64,000 bases of DNA from Rhodanobacter fulvus Jip2 (GTDB lineage Bacteria > Pseudomonadota > Gammaproteobacteria > Xanthomonadales > Rhodanobacteraceae), in the NCBI RefSeq assembly GCF_000264315.1, contig NZ_AJXU01000059.1, positions 1-64,000 on the forward strand. Reading direction: 5' to 3'. Positions within the stretch are counted from its first letter, which is position 1, and the number at the start of each line of letters is the position of its first letter. The position numbers and the translations under genes were made by a program. This document shows positions 16,145-26,418 of the stretch, in pieces. The notes beneath the pieces were generated by a model, which had not been told where the DNA came from, did no database searches, and saw only the letters and a list, made by a program, of their open reading frames with translations.

Positions 16145-17647
16145 ATGAAGCCATCCACCACCACGCGTAGCGCCACCGACCGGCTTTCGGTCACGGAAAA
16201 AGTCGGGTACAGCCTGGGCGACCTGGCCGCCAACCTGATCTTCCAGACGTTGATCACGTTCCTGGCCTTCTTCTATACCGACGTCTTCGGCATTCCCGCC
16301 GGCACGGCGGCCAAGATCATCTTCGTCGTCGGCTTGCTGGGGGCGTTCGTGTTCACCCCGCTGGTGGCGCTGCTGGCCGACCGCACCCATACGCGCTGGG
16401 GCAAATTCCGGCCGTGGATCCTGTGGACCGCAATCCCGTTCGGCGCACTGGCGCTGCTGGCCTTCAGCACGCCCGACCTGGGGCCGGGCGGCAAGGTCTT
16501 CTACGCGGCCACGACCTACACCCTGCTGGTGATGGTCTACGCGGCCAGCAACCTGCCGTACTCGGCGCTCAGCGGCGTGCTGACCGGCAGCATGGCCGAG
16601 CGCAACAGCATGTCGTCCTATCGCTTCGTGGCGGTGATGATTGCTCAGCTGATGGTGCAGTCGCTGCTGCTTCCGCTGGTGCTGATCCTCGGCGGCGGCG
16701 ACAAGGTGCAGGGCTTCCACAATGCGATGTTGCTGTTCGCGGGGGTCGGCACGGTGTTCTTGCTGATCACCTTCTTCACCACCCGCGAGCGCATCGTCCC
16801 GGCGCCGGAGCAGAAATCCAGCGTCCGCCAGGATCTGACCGACCTGGCCGGCAACCGTCCGTGGATGGTCATGCTGCTGCTGACCGTCATGGTGTTCACC
16901 ACCCTGGCGCTGAAGGGCGGCACCTACGTCTACTACTTCGAGTACTACCTGGACGAACCGGCGCTGGCGGCGTTCCTGCACCACATCGGCTTCAACCGGT
17001 TCATCGACGGACTCAACGCGATGCTCACCGGCATGGGCCTGACCAAGTTCCAGTGGCCGGAAGACCCGGCGACCTCGGCGTTCAGCCTGTTCAACGCCGG
17101 CGGCATCATCTTCATGATCGTCGGCATCGGCTTCTCCAAGCGGCTGGCCGACCGTTTCGGCAAGCGCGACGTGTTCGGCGCGGCGCTGTTCGTCTCCACG
17201 TTGTTCCTGCTGGCGTTCCTGGCCTTTCCGCCGGACCGGATCGGGCTGGTGTTCGTCGCGCAGATCCTGCACGGTTTCTTCTACGGCATCACCATCCCGC
17301 TGCTGTGGGCGATGACCGCCGACGTGGCCGACTACTCGGAGTGGAAGAACAACCGCCGGGCCACCGCGATCATCTTCTCGGCCATGCTGTGCGGTCTGAA
17401 GCTGGGCCTGAGCATCGGCGGCGCGCTGGTTGCCGGCATCCTCGCCCACTACGGCTACCTGGCCGGCGCGGCGACCCAGTCCGCCGCCACGGTCGATGGC
17501 ATCCGCCTGTCGGTCAGCCTTTACGCCGCGCTGCCGTTCCTGGTCTGCGTGGGGCTGCTGTTCCTGTACAAAATCAACAAGCCGATGGAGTCGCGCATTG
17601 AACGCGAGCTCGCGGAGCGTCGGCGATTGGCCGAGGAGGCAGTCTGA
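16145..17647 (+). CDS. GPH-family (MFS) glycoside/xylo-oligosaccharide:cation symporter
   Basis: A 500-residue membrane protein with about 12 helices. The N-terminal VGYSLGDLAANLIFQTL and FYTDVFGI, the TM2-3 loop LADRTHTRWGKFRPWIL, and the later LWAMTADVADYSEWKNNRR are diagnostic of the glycoside-pentoside-hexuronide symporters (XynP, XylP, MelB relatives). The gene following it is a GH43 enzyme with which it overlaps by one base (TGATG), so it probably imports the xylo-oligosaccharides that GH43 then cuts. An unusual insertion of about 50 residues around 280-320 contains two helices between central TMs. Confidence 0.9.
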   Translation: MKPSTTTRSATDRLSVTEKVGYSLGDLAANLIFQTLITFLAFFYTDVFGIPAGTAAKIIFVVGLLGAFVFTPLVALLADRTHTRWGKFRPWILWTAIPFGALALLAFSTPDLGPGGKVFYAATTYTLLVMVYAASNLPYSALSGVLTGSMAERNSMSSYRFVAVMIAQLMVQSLLLPLVLILGGGDKVQGFHNAMLLFAGVGTVFLLITFFTTRERIVPAPEQKSSVRQDLTDLAGNRPWMVMLLLTVMVFTTLALKGGTYVYYFEYYLDEPALAAFLHHIGFNRFIDGLNAMLTGMGLTKFQWPEDPATSAFSLFNAGGIIFMIVGIGFSKRLADRFGKRDVFGAALFVSTLFLLAFLAFPPDRIGLVFVAQILHGFFYGITIPLLWAMTADVADYSEWKNNRRATAIIFSAMLCGLKLGLSIGGALVAGILAHYGYLAGAATQSAATVDGIRLSVSLYAALPFLVCVGLLFLYKINKPMESRIERELAERRRLAEEAV

Positions 17648-18696
17648 TGTCGAACCATTCCACCGATGAGGTTTCCGGCGTGCCGGAAAACCCCACTCCG
17701 GCCGAAGTGCAGGCGCTGACCGCACGGGCGATCTCCCAGCCGCTGGTCACGCAGATCTACACCGCCGATCCGTCCGCGCATGTGTTCGACGGGGCGATCT
17801 ACATCTACCCGTCGCACGACGTCGAGGGCGGCGTGCCGTTCAACGACAACGGCGACCACTTCTGCATGGAGGACTATCACGTCTTCCGCATGGCATCTCC
17901 CGACAGCGAGGCGGTCGATTGCGGCGTGGCCCTGCACGTGAAGGATGTGCCCTGGGCCGAGCGCCAGATGTGGGCGCCGGATGCCGCGCGCAAGAACGGC
18001 AAGTACTACCTCTATTTCCCGGCCAAGCGCCCCGACGGCATCTTCCAGATCGGCGTGGCCGTGGGCGACCGCCCGGAAGGCCCGTTCAAGCCCGAGCCGC
18101 AGGCGATCGAAGGCAGCTACTCCATCGACCCGGCGGTCTTCGGCGACGAGGATGGCGATCACTACATGTACTTCGGCGGTCTCTGGGGTGGGCAGCTGCA
18201 GAAATACCGCAACAACACCTACGCCGAGGCAAACGAGGAGCCGGCGGCGGACGAACCCGCCCTGGGGCCGCGCGTGGCCCGGCTCGACGCGGCCATGACC
18301 GGCTTCGCCGAAGCGCCGCGCGAAATCGTGATCCTCGACGAACACGGCAAACCGCTGCTGGCGGGCGACCACGACCGGCGCTATTTCGAAGGGCCGTGGA
18401 TGCATCGCTACAAGGGCACGTACTACCTGTCCTATTCCACCGGCAACACGCATTTCCTGTGCTACGCCACCAGTGACAACCCTTACGGGCCGTTCACCTA
18501 CCAGGGCCGCATCCTGTCCCCGGTGGTGGGCTGGACGACACACCATTCGACCTGCGCGTTCGGCGACAAGTGGTACCTGTTCTATCACGACGCCTTGTTG
18601 TCCGGCGGGGTGACGCATCTGCGCTCGATCAAGATGACGGAGCTGCAGCACGACGAGCAGGGCCGCATCGTGACGCTGCACCCGTATGGCGCCTGA
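17647..18696 (+). CDS. GH43-family beta-xylosidase / alpha-L-arabinofuranosidase
   Basis: A 349-residue, single-domain protein without a signal peptide, so cytoplasmic. ADPSAHVFDGAIYIYPSHD carries the general-base Asp of the five-bladed propeller, YSIDPAVFGDEDGDHYMYFGG the pKa-modulating Asp, and YFEGPWMHRYKGTYYLSYS the acid Glu. The layout fits GH43 subfamily 1-type enzymes. It would hydrolyse imported xylo- or arabinoxylo-oligosaccharides. It is translationally coupled to the GPH transporter upstream (TGATG overlap) and overlaps the epimerase-like gene downstream by 11 bases. Confidence 0.9.
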   Translation: MSNHSTDEVSGVPENPTPAEVQALTARAISQPLVTQIYTADPSAHVFDGAIYIYPSHDVEGGVPFNDNGDHFCMEDYHVFRMASPDSEAVDCGVALHVKDVPWAERQMWAPDAARKNGKYYLYFPAKRPDGIFQIGVAVGDRPEGPFKPEPQAIEGSYSIDPAVFGDEDGDHYMYFGGLWGGQLQKYRNNTYAEANEEPAADEPALGPRVARLDAAMTGFAEAPREIVILDEHGKPLLAGDHDRRYFEGPWMHRYKGTYYLSYSTGNTHFLCYATSDNPYGPFTYQGRILSPVVGWTTHHSTCAFGDKWYLFYHDALLSGGVTHLRSIKMTELQHDEQGRIVTLHPYGA

Positions 18697-19522
18697 GCAG
18701 GCAAAGCCGTCGGATATCGACGTCACTGCCGAGCTTGCGCCGGGGCCGCTGCTGCGGATCGGGCGTGGGCCGTTGTCGGTCGATATCGCGCCGGTCGCCG
18801 GCGGGCGCGTGGCGCAGGTGATGTTCGATGGCGTCGCCTGGCTGGCGGATTACAGTCCGCAGAACCAGACGGCGATCGCCTGGGGCAGCTTTCCCATGCT
18901 GCCGTGGGCCGGTCGCGTACGGCACGGGAAATTCGATTTCCACGGCCCGCGCCAGTTGCCGGTGAACCTGGGCGATCACGCCATCCACGGCGTGGCGCTG
19001 CTGCTGCCGTGGCAGGTGGACGAGCACTCGGCCACGCATGTGGAGCTGTCGCTGCCGCTGCCGCGCGACCACCGCTGGCCGTTCGGCGGCCGTGCCCACC
19101 AGCGCATCGAGGCGCGCGAGCGGGCATTGCACATGACGCTGTCGGTGACCGCCGGGGAGCAGGCCATGCCGGCCACCCTGGGCTGGCATCCGTGGTTCCT
19201 GAAACCCGATCGCCTCGACTTCCAGCCATCGCGTTACTACCCCCGCGACGCCGACGGCATGGCCACCCTGCCGCTGGCCGAGCCGCCGCCGGGCCCGTGG
19301 GACGATTGCTTCATCAACGAGCAGCCGGTCGTGCTGGCGCGCGGGCCGCAGCAATTGCGGCTGACGTCGAGTTGCGATCACTGGGTGGTCTACGACCAGC
19401 CGGCGCACGCCACCTGCGTCGAACCGCAGAGCGGCCCGCCCGATGCGTTCAACCTTGGCTCGGCGCAACAGCTCGAGCCCGGCGCCACCTTGTCGGCGTG
19501 GTACCGCCTGGCGTGGGATTGA
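18686..19522 (+). CDS. Aldose 1-epimerase-like (mutarotase) protein
   Basis: A 278-residue galactose-mutarotase-like beta-sandwich protein. GSFPMLPWAGRVRHGKFDFHG matches the conserved N/PWxxRI motif, the GDHAIHGVAL segment supplies the conserved HG histidine, and LGWHPWF is the second His motif, with a CVEPQSGPPDAFN segment holding the Glu general base. It would interconvert alpha and beta anomers of the sugars released by GH43. It overlaps GH43 by 11 bases and ends the rightward operon; a REP element follows directly. Confidence 0.85.
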   Translation: MAPEQAKPSDIDVTAELAPGPLLRIGRGPLSVDIAPVAGGRVAQVMFDGVAWLADYSPQNQTAIAWGSFPMLPWAGRVRHGKFDFHGPRQLPVNLGDHAIHGVALLLPWQVDEHSATHVELSLPLPRDHRWPFGGRAHQRIEARERALHMTLSVTAGEQAMPATLGWHPWFLKPDRLDFQPSRYYPRDADGMATLPLAEPPPGPWDDCFINEQPVVLARGPQQLRLTSSCDHWVVYDQPAHATCVEPQSGPPDAFNLGSAQQLEPGATLSAWYRLAWD

Positions 19523-19529
19523 CCTTTGC

Positions 19530-19604
19530 TGTGGGAGCGACTTCAGTCGCGATGCTTTTGCAGGTTGGGTGAAAAAGGGTATCGCGGCTGAAGCCGCTCC
19601 CACA
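19530..19604. repeat. REP-type palindromic element (copy 1)
   Basis: TGTGGGAGCGACTTCAGTCG ... CGGCTGAAGCCGCTCCCACA: two inverted arms, each itself a small palindrome (GCGACT-TC-AGTCGC and GCGGCT-GA-AGCCGC), with a short spacer. A second copy with a different spacer is at 62599-62694. This is the REP/REPIN layout found in Pseudomonas and Xanthomonadales. It lies between convergent genes and may help terminate or stabilise transcripts. Confidence 0.85.
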
Positions 19605-19627
19605 AAAAGCTCCGGCCCAACGAGAAA

Positions 19628-19646
19628 GCCCCGCACTTGGCGGGGC
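19628..19646 (-). terminator. Rho-independent terminator of rpoD
   Basis: Stem GCCCCGC/GCGGGGC with a 5-base loop. On the minus strand it is followed by TTTCTCGTT. It lies about 25 bases past the rpoD stop. Confidence 0.75.
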
Positions 19647-19670
19647 ATTTCGTTGATGGCGCGGTAGCGC

Positions 19671-21551
<1,881 letters not shown>

Positions 21552-21583
21552 TAACCGACCACCGCGGGGTTCAAGAACCGGAC

Positions 21584-21612
21584 ATTATAGCGATATGCTG
21601 CTTTTTTGACCA
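21584..21612 (-). promoter_or_regulatory. Sigma-70 promoter of rpoD
   Basis: On the minus strand the -35 is TGGTCA (21607-21612), the spacer 17 bases, and the -10 a perfect TATAAT (21584-21589), about 30 bases before the rpoD ATG. Confidence 0.75.
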
Positions 21613-21706
21613 GTTTGCAAGTGAGAAATCATCAGGACAGGCCACGCAAAAAGCGCGCCAGATCGGGGCCTTGCGTGGTTTTACGCCACACGGCGCAGGC
21701 CTCGCA

Positions 21707-22147
21707 TCAGCCGGTATCGAGCCGGAACGTCACCGGGCCATCGTTGACCAGCCGGATCACCATATGGGCACCGAAGCGGCCGGTTTCCACCCCCGGGTGC
21801 GCGGCGCGCGCCAGCTCCAGCAGCCGGTCGAACCAATGCCGGGCGTGGTCCGGCGACGCGGCGGAAGTAAAGCTTGGCCGCATGCCGGAACGGGTGTCGG
21901 CGGCCAGGGTGAACTGGCTGACTAGCAACAGGCCGCCACCGGTATCGGTCAGCGAGCGATTCATGCGGCCGGCGTCGTCGGCGAAAACGCGGTAGCCGAG
22001 CAGGCGTTCCAGCATGCGCCGCGCCTGGGCCTCGCCGTCGTCCGGCTGCACCGCCACCAGCGCCAGCAGGCCGGGCCCGATGGCGCCGACGCATTCCTGC
22101 TCGACCTCGACTTCGGCGGACAGGACGCGCTGGATCAGGGCAATCAT
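21707..22147 (-). CDS. dtd: D-aminoacyl-tRNA deacylase
   Basis: A 146-residue protein, the standard length of [19 protein letters not shown] is the usual N-terminus, [11 protein letters not shown] is the conserved SQFT motif, and NDGPVTF is the Gly-cisPro cross-subunit motif of the active site. It removes D-amino acids (and glycine) mischarged on tRNA. ATG 22147 is chosen over an upstream in-frame ATG at 22174 because the family starts M-(I/K)-A-L-I-Q-R-V. Confidence 0.95.
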   Translation of the reverse strand: MIALIQRVLSAEVEVEQECVGAIGPGLLALVAVQPDDGEAQARRMLERLLGYRVFADDAGRMNRSLTDTGGGLLLVSQFTLAADTRSGMRPSFTSAASPDHARHWFDRLLELARAAHPGVETGRFGAHMVIRLVNDGPVTFRLDTG

Positions 22148-22271
22148 GAGGGCTCGGCGTAGCGGGAAGCGCACAGCTTACGGCGCCGGCGGGGGCGGCG
22201 GAAGACTGTCGGCAGATGCCGGTGCCTCTCCGGCAGAAGGATTCCGCGGCGGCCTCACGTAAACTTCGCCG

Positions 22272-23153
22272 ATGCGTCCCGACGTCTACCTTCTCTATCT
22301 CGTGCTGCGTTTGCTCGCGCTGCTGCCGCTGCGGTTATTGCATGGCGCCGGTGCGCTGTTGGGACGGCTGCTGTTGTGGCGTGGCGGCCGCACGGCGCAC
22401 AACACCGCGGTGAACCTGCGCATCGCGCGGCCACAACTCGATGACGCGGCACAGGCGGCATTGCTGCGCGACGTGATGATGGAGAGCGGCAAGTCGGTGA
22501 CCGAGATCATCAAGATCTGGGGCAGCGGCGCGCAGCGTTCGCTGGGCCTGATCCGCGAGGTGCGTGGCGAGGCGCTGCTCGATGCGGCGCTGGCGGCGGG
22601 CAAGGGGGTGATCATCGCCGCGCCGCACCTGGGCTGCTGGGAACTGCTCAACTACTGGCTGGGCAGCAAGATGCCGCTGGCCATTCTCTACCGTCCGCCG
22701 CGGATCGCGGCGATCGAGGCGCTGCTGCGCAGGGTGCGCGGTGCGCTGGCACCCGAGCAGGTGCGCGCCGATGGCGCGGGTGTGCGTGCGCTGTACAAGC
22801 GACTGGCCGCGGGCGGCACGGTGGGCATCCTGCCCGACCAGAAACCGCGCGCGGGCGAGGGACAGGCGGTGCCGTTCTTCGGTCGTGACGCGCTGACGAT
22901 GGTGCTGCTGCCGCGGCTGGCCGCGCGCACCGGCGCCACCGTGCTGTTTGCCTTCGCCGAGCGCTTGCCGCGGGGTGCGGGCTATCGTATCCATCTGCGC
23001 CCGGCGCCCGAGCAACTCGACGACGCGAATCCGGCAGTCGCCTGCCGCGCACTCAACCGCGGTGTGGAGGCCTGTGTGGAGCAGGCGTTTGCGCAGTATC
23101 AATGGCAGTACAAACGTTTTTCAGGAAACGGCTGGCCCAGCCCCTACGGGTAG
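22272..23153 (+). CDS. LpxL/HtrB-family lysophospholipid / lipid A acyltransferase
   Basis: A 293-residue inner-membrane acyltransferase with a hydrophobic N-terminal anchor (VYLLYLVLRLLALLPLRLL). Its catalytic HX4E motif is APHLGCWE, about residues 117-124. GILPDQKPRAGEG and VPFFGRDALTM are further LpxL-family blocks. It would add a secondary acyl chain to lipid A or its precursor, or to an ornithine-type lipid. The stop TAG at 23151-23153 lies in the left end of a palindromic repeat. The convergent TPR gene begins the envelope glycan block, which fits an outer-membrane role. Confidence 0.88.
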   Translation: MRPDVYLLYLVLRLLALLPLRLLHGAGALLGRLLLWRGGRTAHNTAVNLRIARPQLDDAAQAALLRDVMMESGKSVTEIIKIWGSGAQRSLGLIREVRGEALLDAALAAGKGVIIAAPHLGCWELLNYWLGSKMPLAILYRPPRIAAIEALLRRVRGALAPEQVRADGAGVRALYKRLAAGGTVGILPDQKPRAGEGQAVPFFGRDALTMVLLPRLAARTGATVLFAFAERLPRGAGYRIHLRPAPEQLDDANPAVACRALNRGVEACVEQAFAQYQWQYKRFSGNGWPSPYG

Positions 23154-23239
23154 GAGCGCACCCTGTGCGCGATGCTTTTCACGCGGGATTCGGGATTCGG
23201 GATTCGCAAGAGCAATCGCGCACAGGGTGCGCTTCCTAC
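23150..23239. repeat. Palindromic repeat (REP-like, GTAGGAGCGCACCCTGTGCGC type)
   Basis: GTAGGAGCGCACCCTGTGCG and its inverted partner CGCACAGGGTGCGCTTCCTAC bracket a spacer holding three CGGGATT heptamers (23184-23206). The outer GTAG/CTAC ends supply the TAG stop codons of both convergent genes, the lpxL-like gene and the TPR gene. Confidence 0.85.
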
Positions 23240-23547
23240 AGCCGCCGCAGGAACACCGCCATTTCCTTCTCCGCCTGCTTGTCGCCGCGCTGCGCGGCCG
23301 CTGCCATGCCGCTGCGCCATGCCTCGGCGGCGGCCGGTTTCTGGCCGGCGGCGAGGCAGGCCTTGCCCAGGGCTTTCCACGCCGCGGAGTAGGTCGGGTC
23401 GAACGCCACCGCGCGCCGCAATTCCTCGATCGCGGCGACCGCGTCGCCGTCGTTCAACAGGGCGGTGCCCAGCGAGAAACGCAGCAACGCGCCGTCCCGC
23501 GGCCCTCCGCATTGCTGGCGCAGGCTGGCGATCAGCGGCGCGCTCAC
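23236..23547 (-). CDS. Small tetratricopeptide-repeat protein
   Basis: A 103-residue protein made of about two and a half TPR units (LRFSLGTALLNDGDAVAAIE; PTYSAAWKALGKACLAAGQK; AAAEAWRSGMAAAAQRGDKQ). The start is a GTG at 23547 that shares bases with the TGA of the glycosyltransferase upstream (GTGA), a translational-coupling overlap. TPR proteins of this size are adaptors. The coupling suggests it serves the membrane glycosyltransferase or simply travels with it. The stop codon lies in a REP-like repeat. Confidence 0.8.
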   Translation of the reverse strand: MSAPLIASLRQQCGGPRDGALLRFSLGTALLNDGDAVAAIEELRRAVAFDPTYSAAWKALGKACLAAGQKPAAAEAWRSGMAAAAQRGDKQAEKEMAVFLRRL

Positions 23548-25445
23548 GGTTGCAGCCGGTAACGCCGATCGTCGGCCGGATAGACCTGGGTGGCCCGGCT
23601 GGGCTCGGGCGGCGTGTGGCCTTCGCGCAGGTCGGCCAGCGACTGGGCTGGCCATACCGCCAGCCACGATGAGCGGAACGGCTGCACCAGCAAGGCGTAG
23701 CGCAGGTCGTCCGGGTCGAGCGCGTCCGGATGCGTCACCACCACGGCGTCCGGGTGGTCGCGGGCGAAATCCAGCAGCGCCTGGTCGCCGTACAACTCGG
23801 TGATGGGTTGGGTCAGTCGTCCGGCGAAGTGGAACTCGCCGGCGTAATTGCCCAGATAGCCGATCGGCCGATGCGCCTGTTCGACGGCGCCGAGCAGGCG
23901 CGCCGCGGGGCGGATGTCGTAGTTCTTCCACAGGGCCAGCGTGAACAACGTATTGAGCGACAGCACGCCAATCAGCCCGGCGAACGCCAGGCGGCGCAAC
24001 TCGCCGCGGCCGCGCAGCAGCAGCAACCCACCCAGCAACAGGAAGACCACGCTGAAATAGCGGCTGTACGGCGCCGCGTCGCTGGCCCATTCACCGGTCA
24101 GCAGGTGGCTGGCCACCAGCGGCGGCATGGCGAACAGCAGCAGCGCGAACACGATGCCGCCCACGCCCAGCGGCCAGGTGCCCAGCCAGCCATGGCTGGC
24201 CAGCACGGGATGGCGCTCGCGCAGCACGGCAATGCAGCCGGCGATCAGCAGCACGGCGCCGGCCAGCTCCGGCAGCAGGTAGTAAAGCTGCTTGCCGCTG
24301 ATCAGCGAAAACACGAAGAAGCCGGGCAACAGCCAGCACAGCGCGAAGCGCATGCCAGGCTCCAGCGGCCGTCGCAGCAGCGCCACCGACAGCGGCACCA
24401 GCAACAGGCACACCAGCAGTTTCGCCAGCCACGGCGAGGCGCCGGGAATCATGGCCAATACCAGCAACCCCACCAGCGCCAGCAACGAAAGCCACAGCGC
24501 GGGCTTGATGCCGCGCTCCCACGGTCGCTGCAGCAAAGTCGCCGCCACCGCCACCGGCGCGCGCGGCCAGCCGCTGAACGGAAACAGCAGGGCCGGCAGC
24601 CACAGCAGGTACCACCACACCGGCTGGGCGTGGTTCTGCAGATCCTTGCCCTTGGACAGCGCATCGACGACGCGGCCGGCCGTCTGCGTGAAAAACAGCC
24701 GTTGCCGATACGCCTCGCCACCGGCGAACCCGGCCGGCAGCGCCCACGCCAGCAGCATCACCGCACCCAGCAGCAACGAAAGCACGCCGCGCCCGTACCA
24801 GCGCAGTTGATGCTGACGCGCCCAGTCATTCCACAACGGGCCCAGCAACCACGGAAACACCACGTGCAGCAGCATCACCGGACCCTTGGTCAGCAGGCCC
24901 AGCCCGATGCAGATGCCGAACAGCAGCCAACGCGGCTCGGCCCGCCGGGTCTTCGGCGTCAGGCACAGCAGCGCCGCCAGCGTCCACACCGCCAGCAGCA
25001 CGTCGTACATGATCTGCAGGCCGAACAGGAACGCGTAACCCAGCGCCAGCAGCATCCACGGTGCCGCCTTGGCCATCCACGGACGGTTCGGAAACAACCG
25101 CTGCGCCAGGGTCGATACCAGCACCAGTTGCGTGGCGCCGAACAAAACCTCCAGCACCCGCGGCCAGATGTCATTGACGCCGAACACGAACCAGCCGCTC
25201 TGGATCAGCCAGAACAGCAGCGGCGCCTTCTCGCTGTACGGCTCGCCATTGATGTACGGCACCAGCCAGTGGCCCTGGTTGAACATCTCCCACGCCACCG
25301 CCAGCGTGCGGGTGGAATACAGCGGCATCGGCCCGTGCGAAAAAATGGCCAACAGCGCCACCACCGTCCACAACAGCAACCACGACCACATGGCGCGCAG
25401 GTTTTCGAGACGGCTGTAGGCGTTGAGGGGCACGGGAAAGCTCAT
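23544..25445 (-). CDS. GT39/ArnT-like membrane glycosyltransferase
   Basis: A 633-residue polytopic protein. The N-terminal first periplasmic loop region (STRTLAVAWEMFNQGHWLVP, then NGEPYSEKAPLLFWLIQSGW) carries the acidic residue and the SEKPPL-type motif of the PMT/ArnT family, in this case SEKAPLL. About 11-12 membrane segments follow, then a C-terminal soluble domain of about 120 residues. Members move a sugar from a polyprenyl-phosphate donor to lipid A (ArnT) or other acceptors on the periplasmic face. The acceptor here cannot be read from the sequence; the neighbours point to LPS. It is coupled to the TPR gene downstream. Confidence 0.85.
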   Translation of the reverse strand: MSFPVPLNAYSRLENLRAMWSWLLLWTVVALLAIFSHGPMPLYSTRTLAVAWEMFNQGHWLVPYINGEPYSEKAPLLFWLIQSGWFVFGVNDIWPRVLEVLFGATQLVLVSTLAQRLFPNRPWMAKAAPWMLLALGYAFLFGLQIMYDVLLAVWTLAALLCLTPKTRRAEPRWLLFGICIGLGLLTKGPVMLLHVVFPWLLGPLWNDWARQHQLRWYGRGVLSLLLGAVMLLAWALPAGFAGGEAYRQRLFFTQTAGRVVDALSKGKDLQNHAQPVWWYLLWLPALLFPFSGWPRAPVAVAATLLQRPWERGIKPALWLSLLALVGLLVLAMIPGASPWLAKLLVCLLLVPLSVALLRRPLEPGMRFALCWLLPGFFVFSLISGKQLYYLLPELAGAVLLIAGCIAVLRERHPVLASHGWLGTWPLGVGGIVFALLLFAMPPLVASHLLTGEWASDAAPYSRYFSVVFLLLGGLLLLRGRGELRRLAFAGLIGVLSLNTLFTLALWKNYDIRPAARLLGAVEQAHRPIGYLGNYAGEFHFAGRLTQPITELYGDQALLDFARDHPDAVVVTHPDALDPDDLRYALLVQPFRSSWLAVWPAQSLADLREGHTPPEPSRATQVYPADDRRYRLQP

Positions 25446-25563
25446 GGTGGAGAGGCAGCCGATTCTAGCCTGCGCCGCATCGCGGCAACGTGGCCGGTGC
25501 CGCAGATCGTACCGGCCGGTGCGTCGCGGGCGCGTCCTCGCATGCGTTGATCGGCGGCGATTT

Positions 25564-26379
25564 CTAGCGGTCCAGACCGTGGCGGATCAGCACGTCGCCG
25601 GCCATCGCCACCGACGCCGGGTTGCGGCACATCTCGTAATAGCGCATGCGCTTGTAGACCGCGTAGCTGGCATTGGTCTGCGAAACCGCGAAACCGCGCC
25701 AGCCGTCGAACATGGCCAGGCGCAGCACGTAGTCCTTGAAGAAGGTAGTGACGAACACCAGCGCGCAATCCCACATCCGCGGCTTGCGGCCCTTCTGTTG
25801 CCAGTCGCGCGCCTTCAGCTCGGCGTAGCGCAGCACCTTCAGGCCCTTGTGCACCAGGGTGGGGTTGTTCTCGTGCTCGAACGGCGCCTTGAACGATGCC
25901 TGCGACCCGTCCCAGGTCAGCGATTCATGCACTCGCACGTCGCGCCAGCGGGCGCGGTCGCGGTGATACAGACGCGCCAGCTTCTCGCCCACCATCGGCC
26001 GATACCAGCGCATCGGCGCGCCCATATATAGCGTGCGCCGACGCAGGATGCCGACCGCCGCCTCCGACGCCATCACTTGCGGAAGCCGCTGCTCCAGTTC
26101 GCGCGCCAGCTCCGGCGAAAGAAATTCATCGGCATCGAGCACCAGTATCCACGGGTGGCTAGCCTGGGTAGTGCCGAAGTTGCGCTGCGGGCCGAAGCCC
26201 AGCCAGTCCTGGTGCACCACGCGGGCGCCGTGGGCGCGGGCCACCTCGAGGGTGGCGTCCGTGCTGCCGCAATCGACCACCAGCTTTTCCGCGGCGAACG
26301 GCACGCTGTCCAGGCAGCGACCGATCACGGCCGCCTCGTTGTGGGTCATGACGACCAGGGTCAGGGGAAGCTGGGGCAT
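25564..26379 (-). CDS. GT2-family glycosyltransferase, WaaE/KdtX-like (LPS core)
   Basis: A 271-residue GT-A fold enzyme. LTLVVMTHNEAAVIGRCLDS is the N-terminal nucleotide-sugar segment, WILVLDADEFLSPEL carries the DxD-type metal motif, and HESLTWDG and HENNPTLVHKG are typical of WaaE beta-1,4-glucosyltransferases acting on the LPS inner core. The C-terminal VFVTTFFKDYVLRLAMFDGWRG hydrophobic helix is shared by that family. It is encoded with a TagD-like and a TagB/F-like gene on the same strand, with a 39-base gap. Confidence 0.87.
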   Translation of the reverse strand: MPQLPLTLVVMTHNEAAVIGRCLDSVPFAAEKLVVDCGSTDATLEVARAHGARVVHQDWLGFGPQRNFGTTQASHPWILVLDADEFLSPELARELEQRLPQVMASEAAVGILRRRTLYMGAPMRWYRPMVGEKLARLYHRDRARWRDVRVHESLTWDGSQASFKAPFEHENNPTLVHKGLKVLRYAELKARDWQQKGRKPRMWDCALVFVTTFFKDYVLRLAMFDGWRGFAVSQTNASYAVYKRMRYYEMCRNPASVAMAGDVLIRHGLDR

Positions 26380-26418
26380 GCGGCGATTTTACCAGTCAAG
26401 CCAGGGTCGCTGCGGCGG

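Noticed and set aside
21640-21690. CCACGCAA/TTGCGTGG inverted repeat downstream of dtd as its terminator
   Set aside because: On the dtd strand the stem is not followed by a T-run and the loop is over 20 bases.
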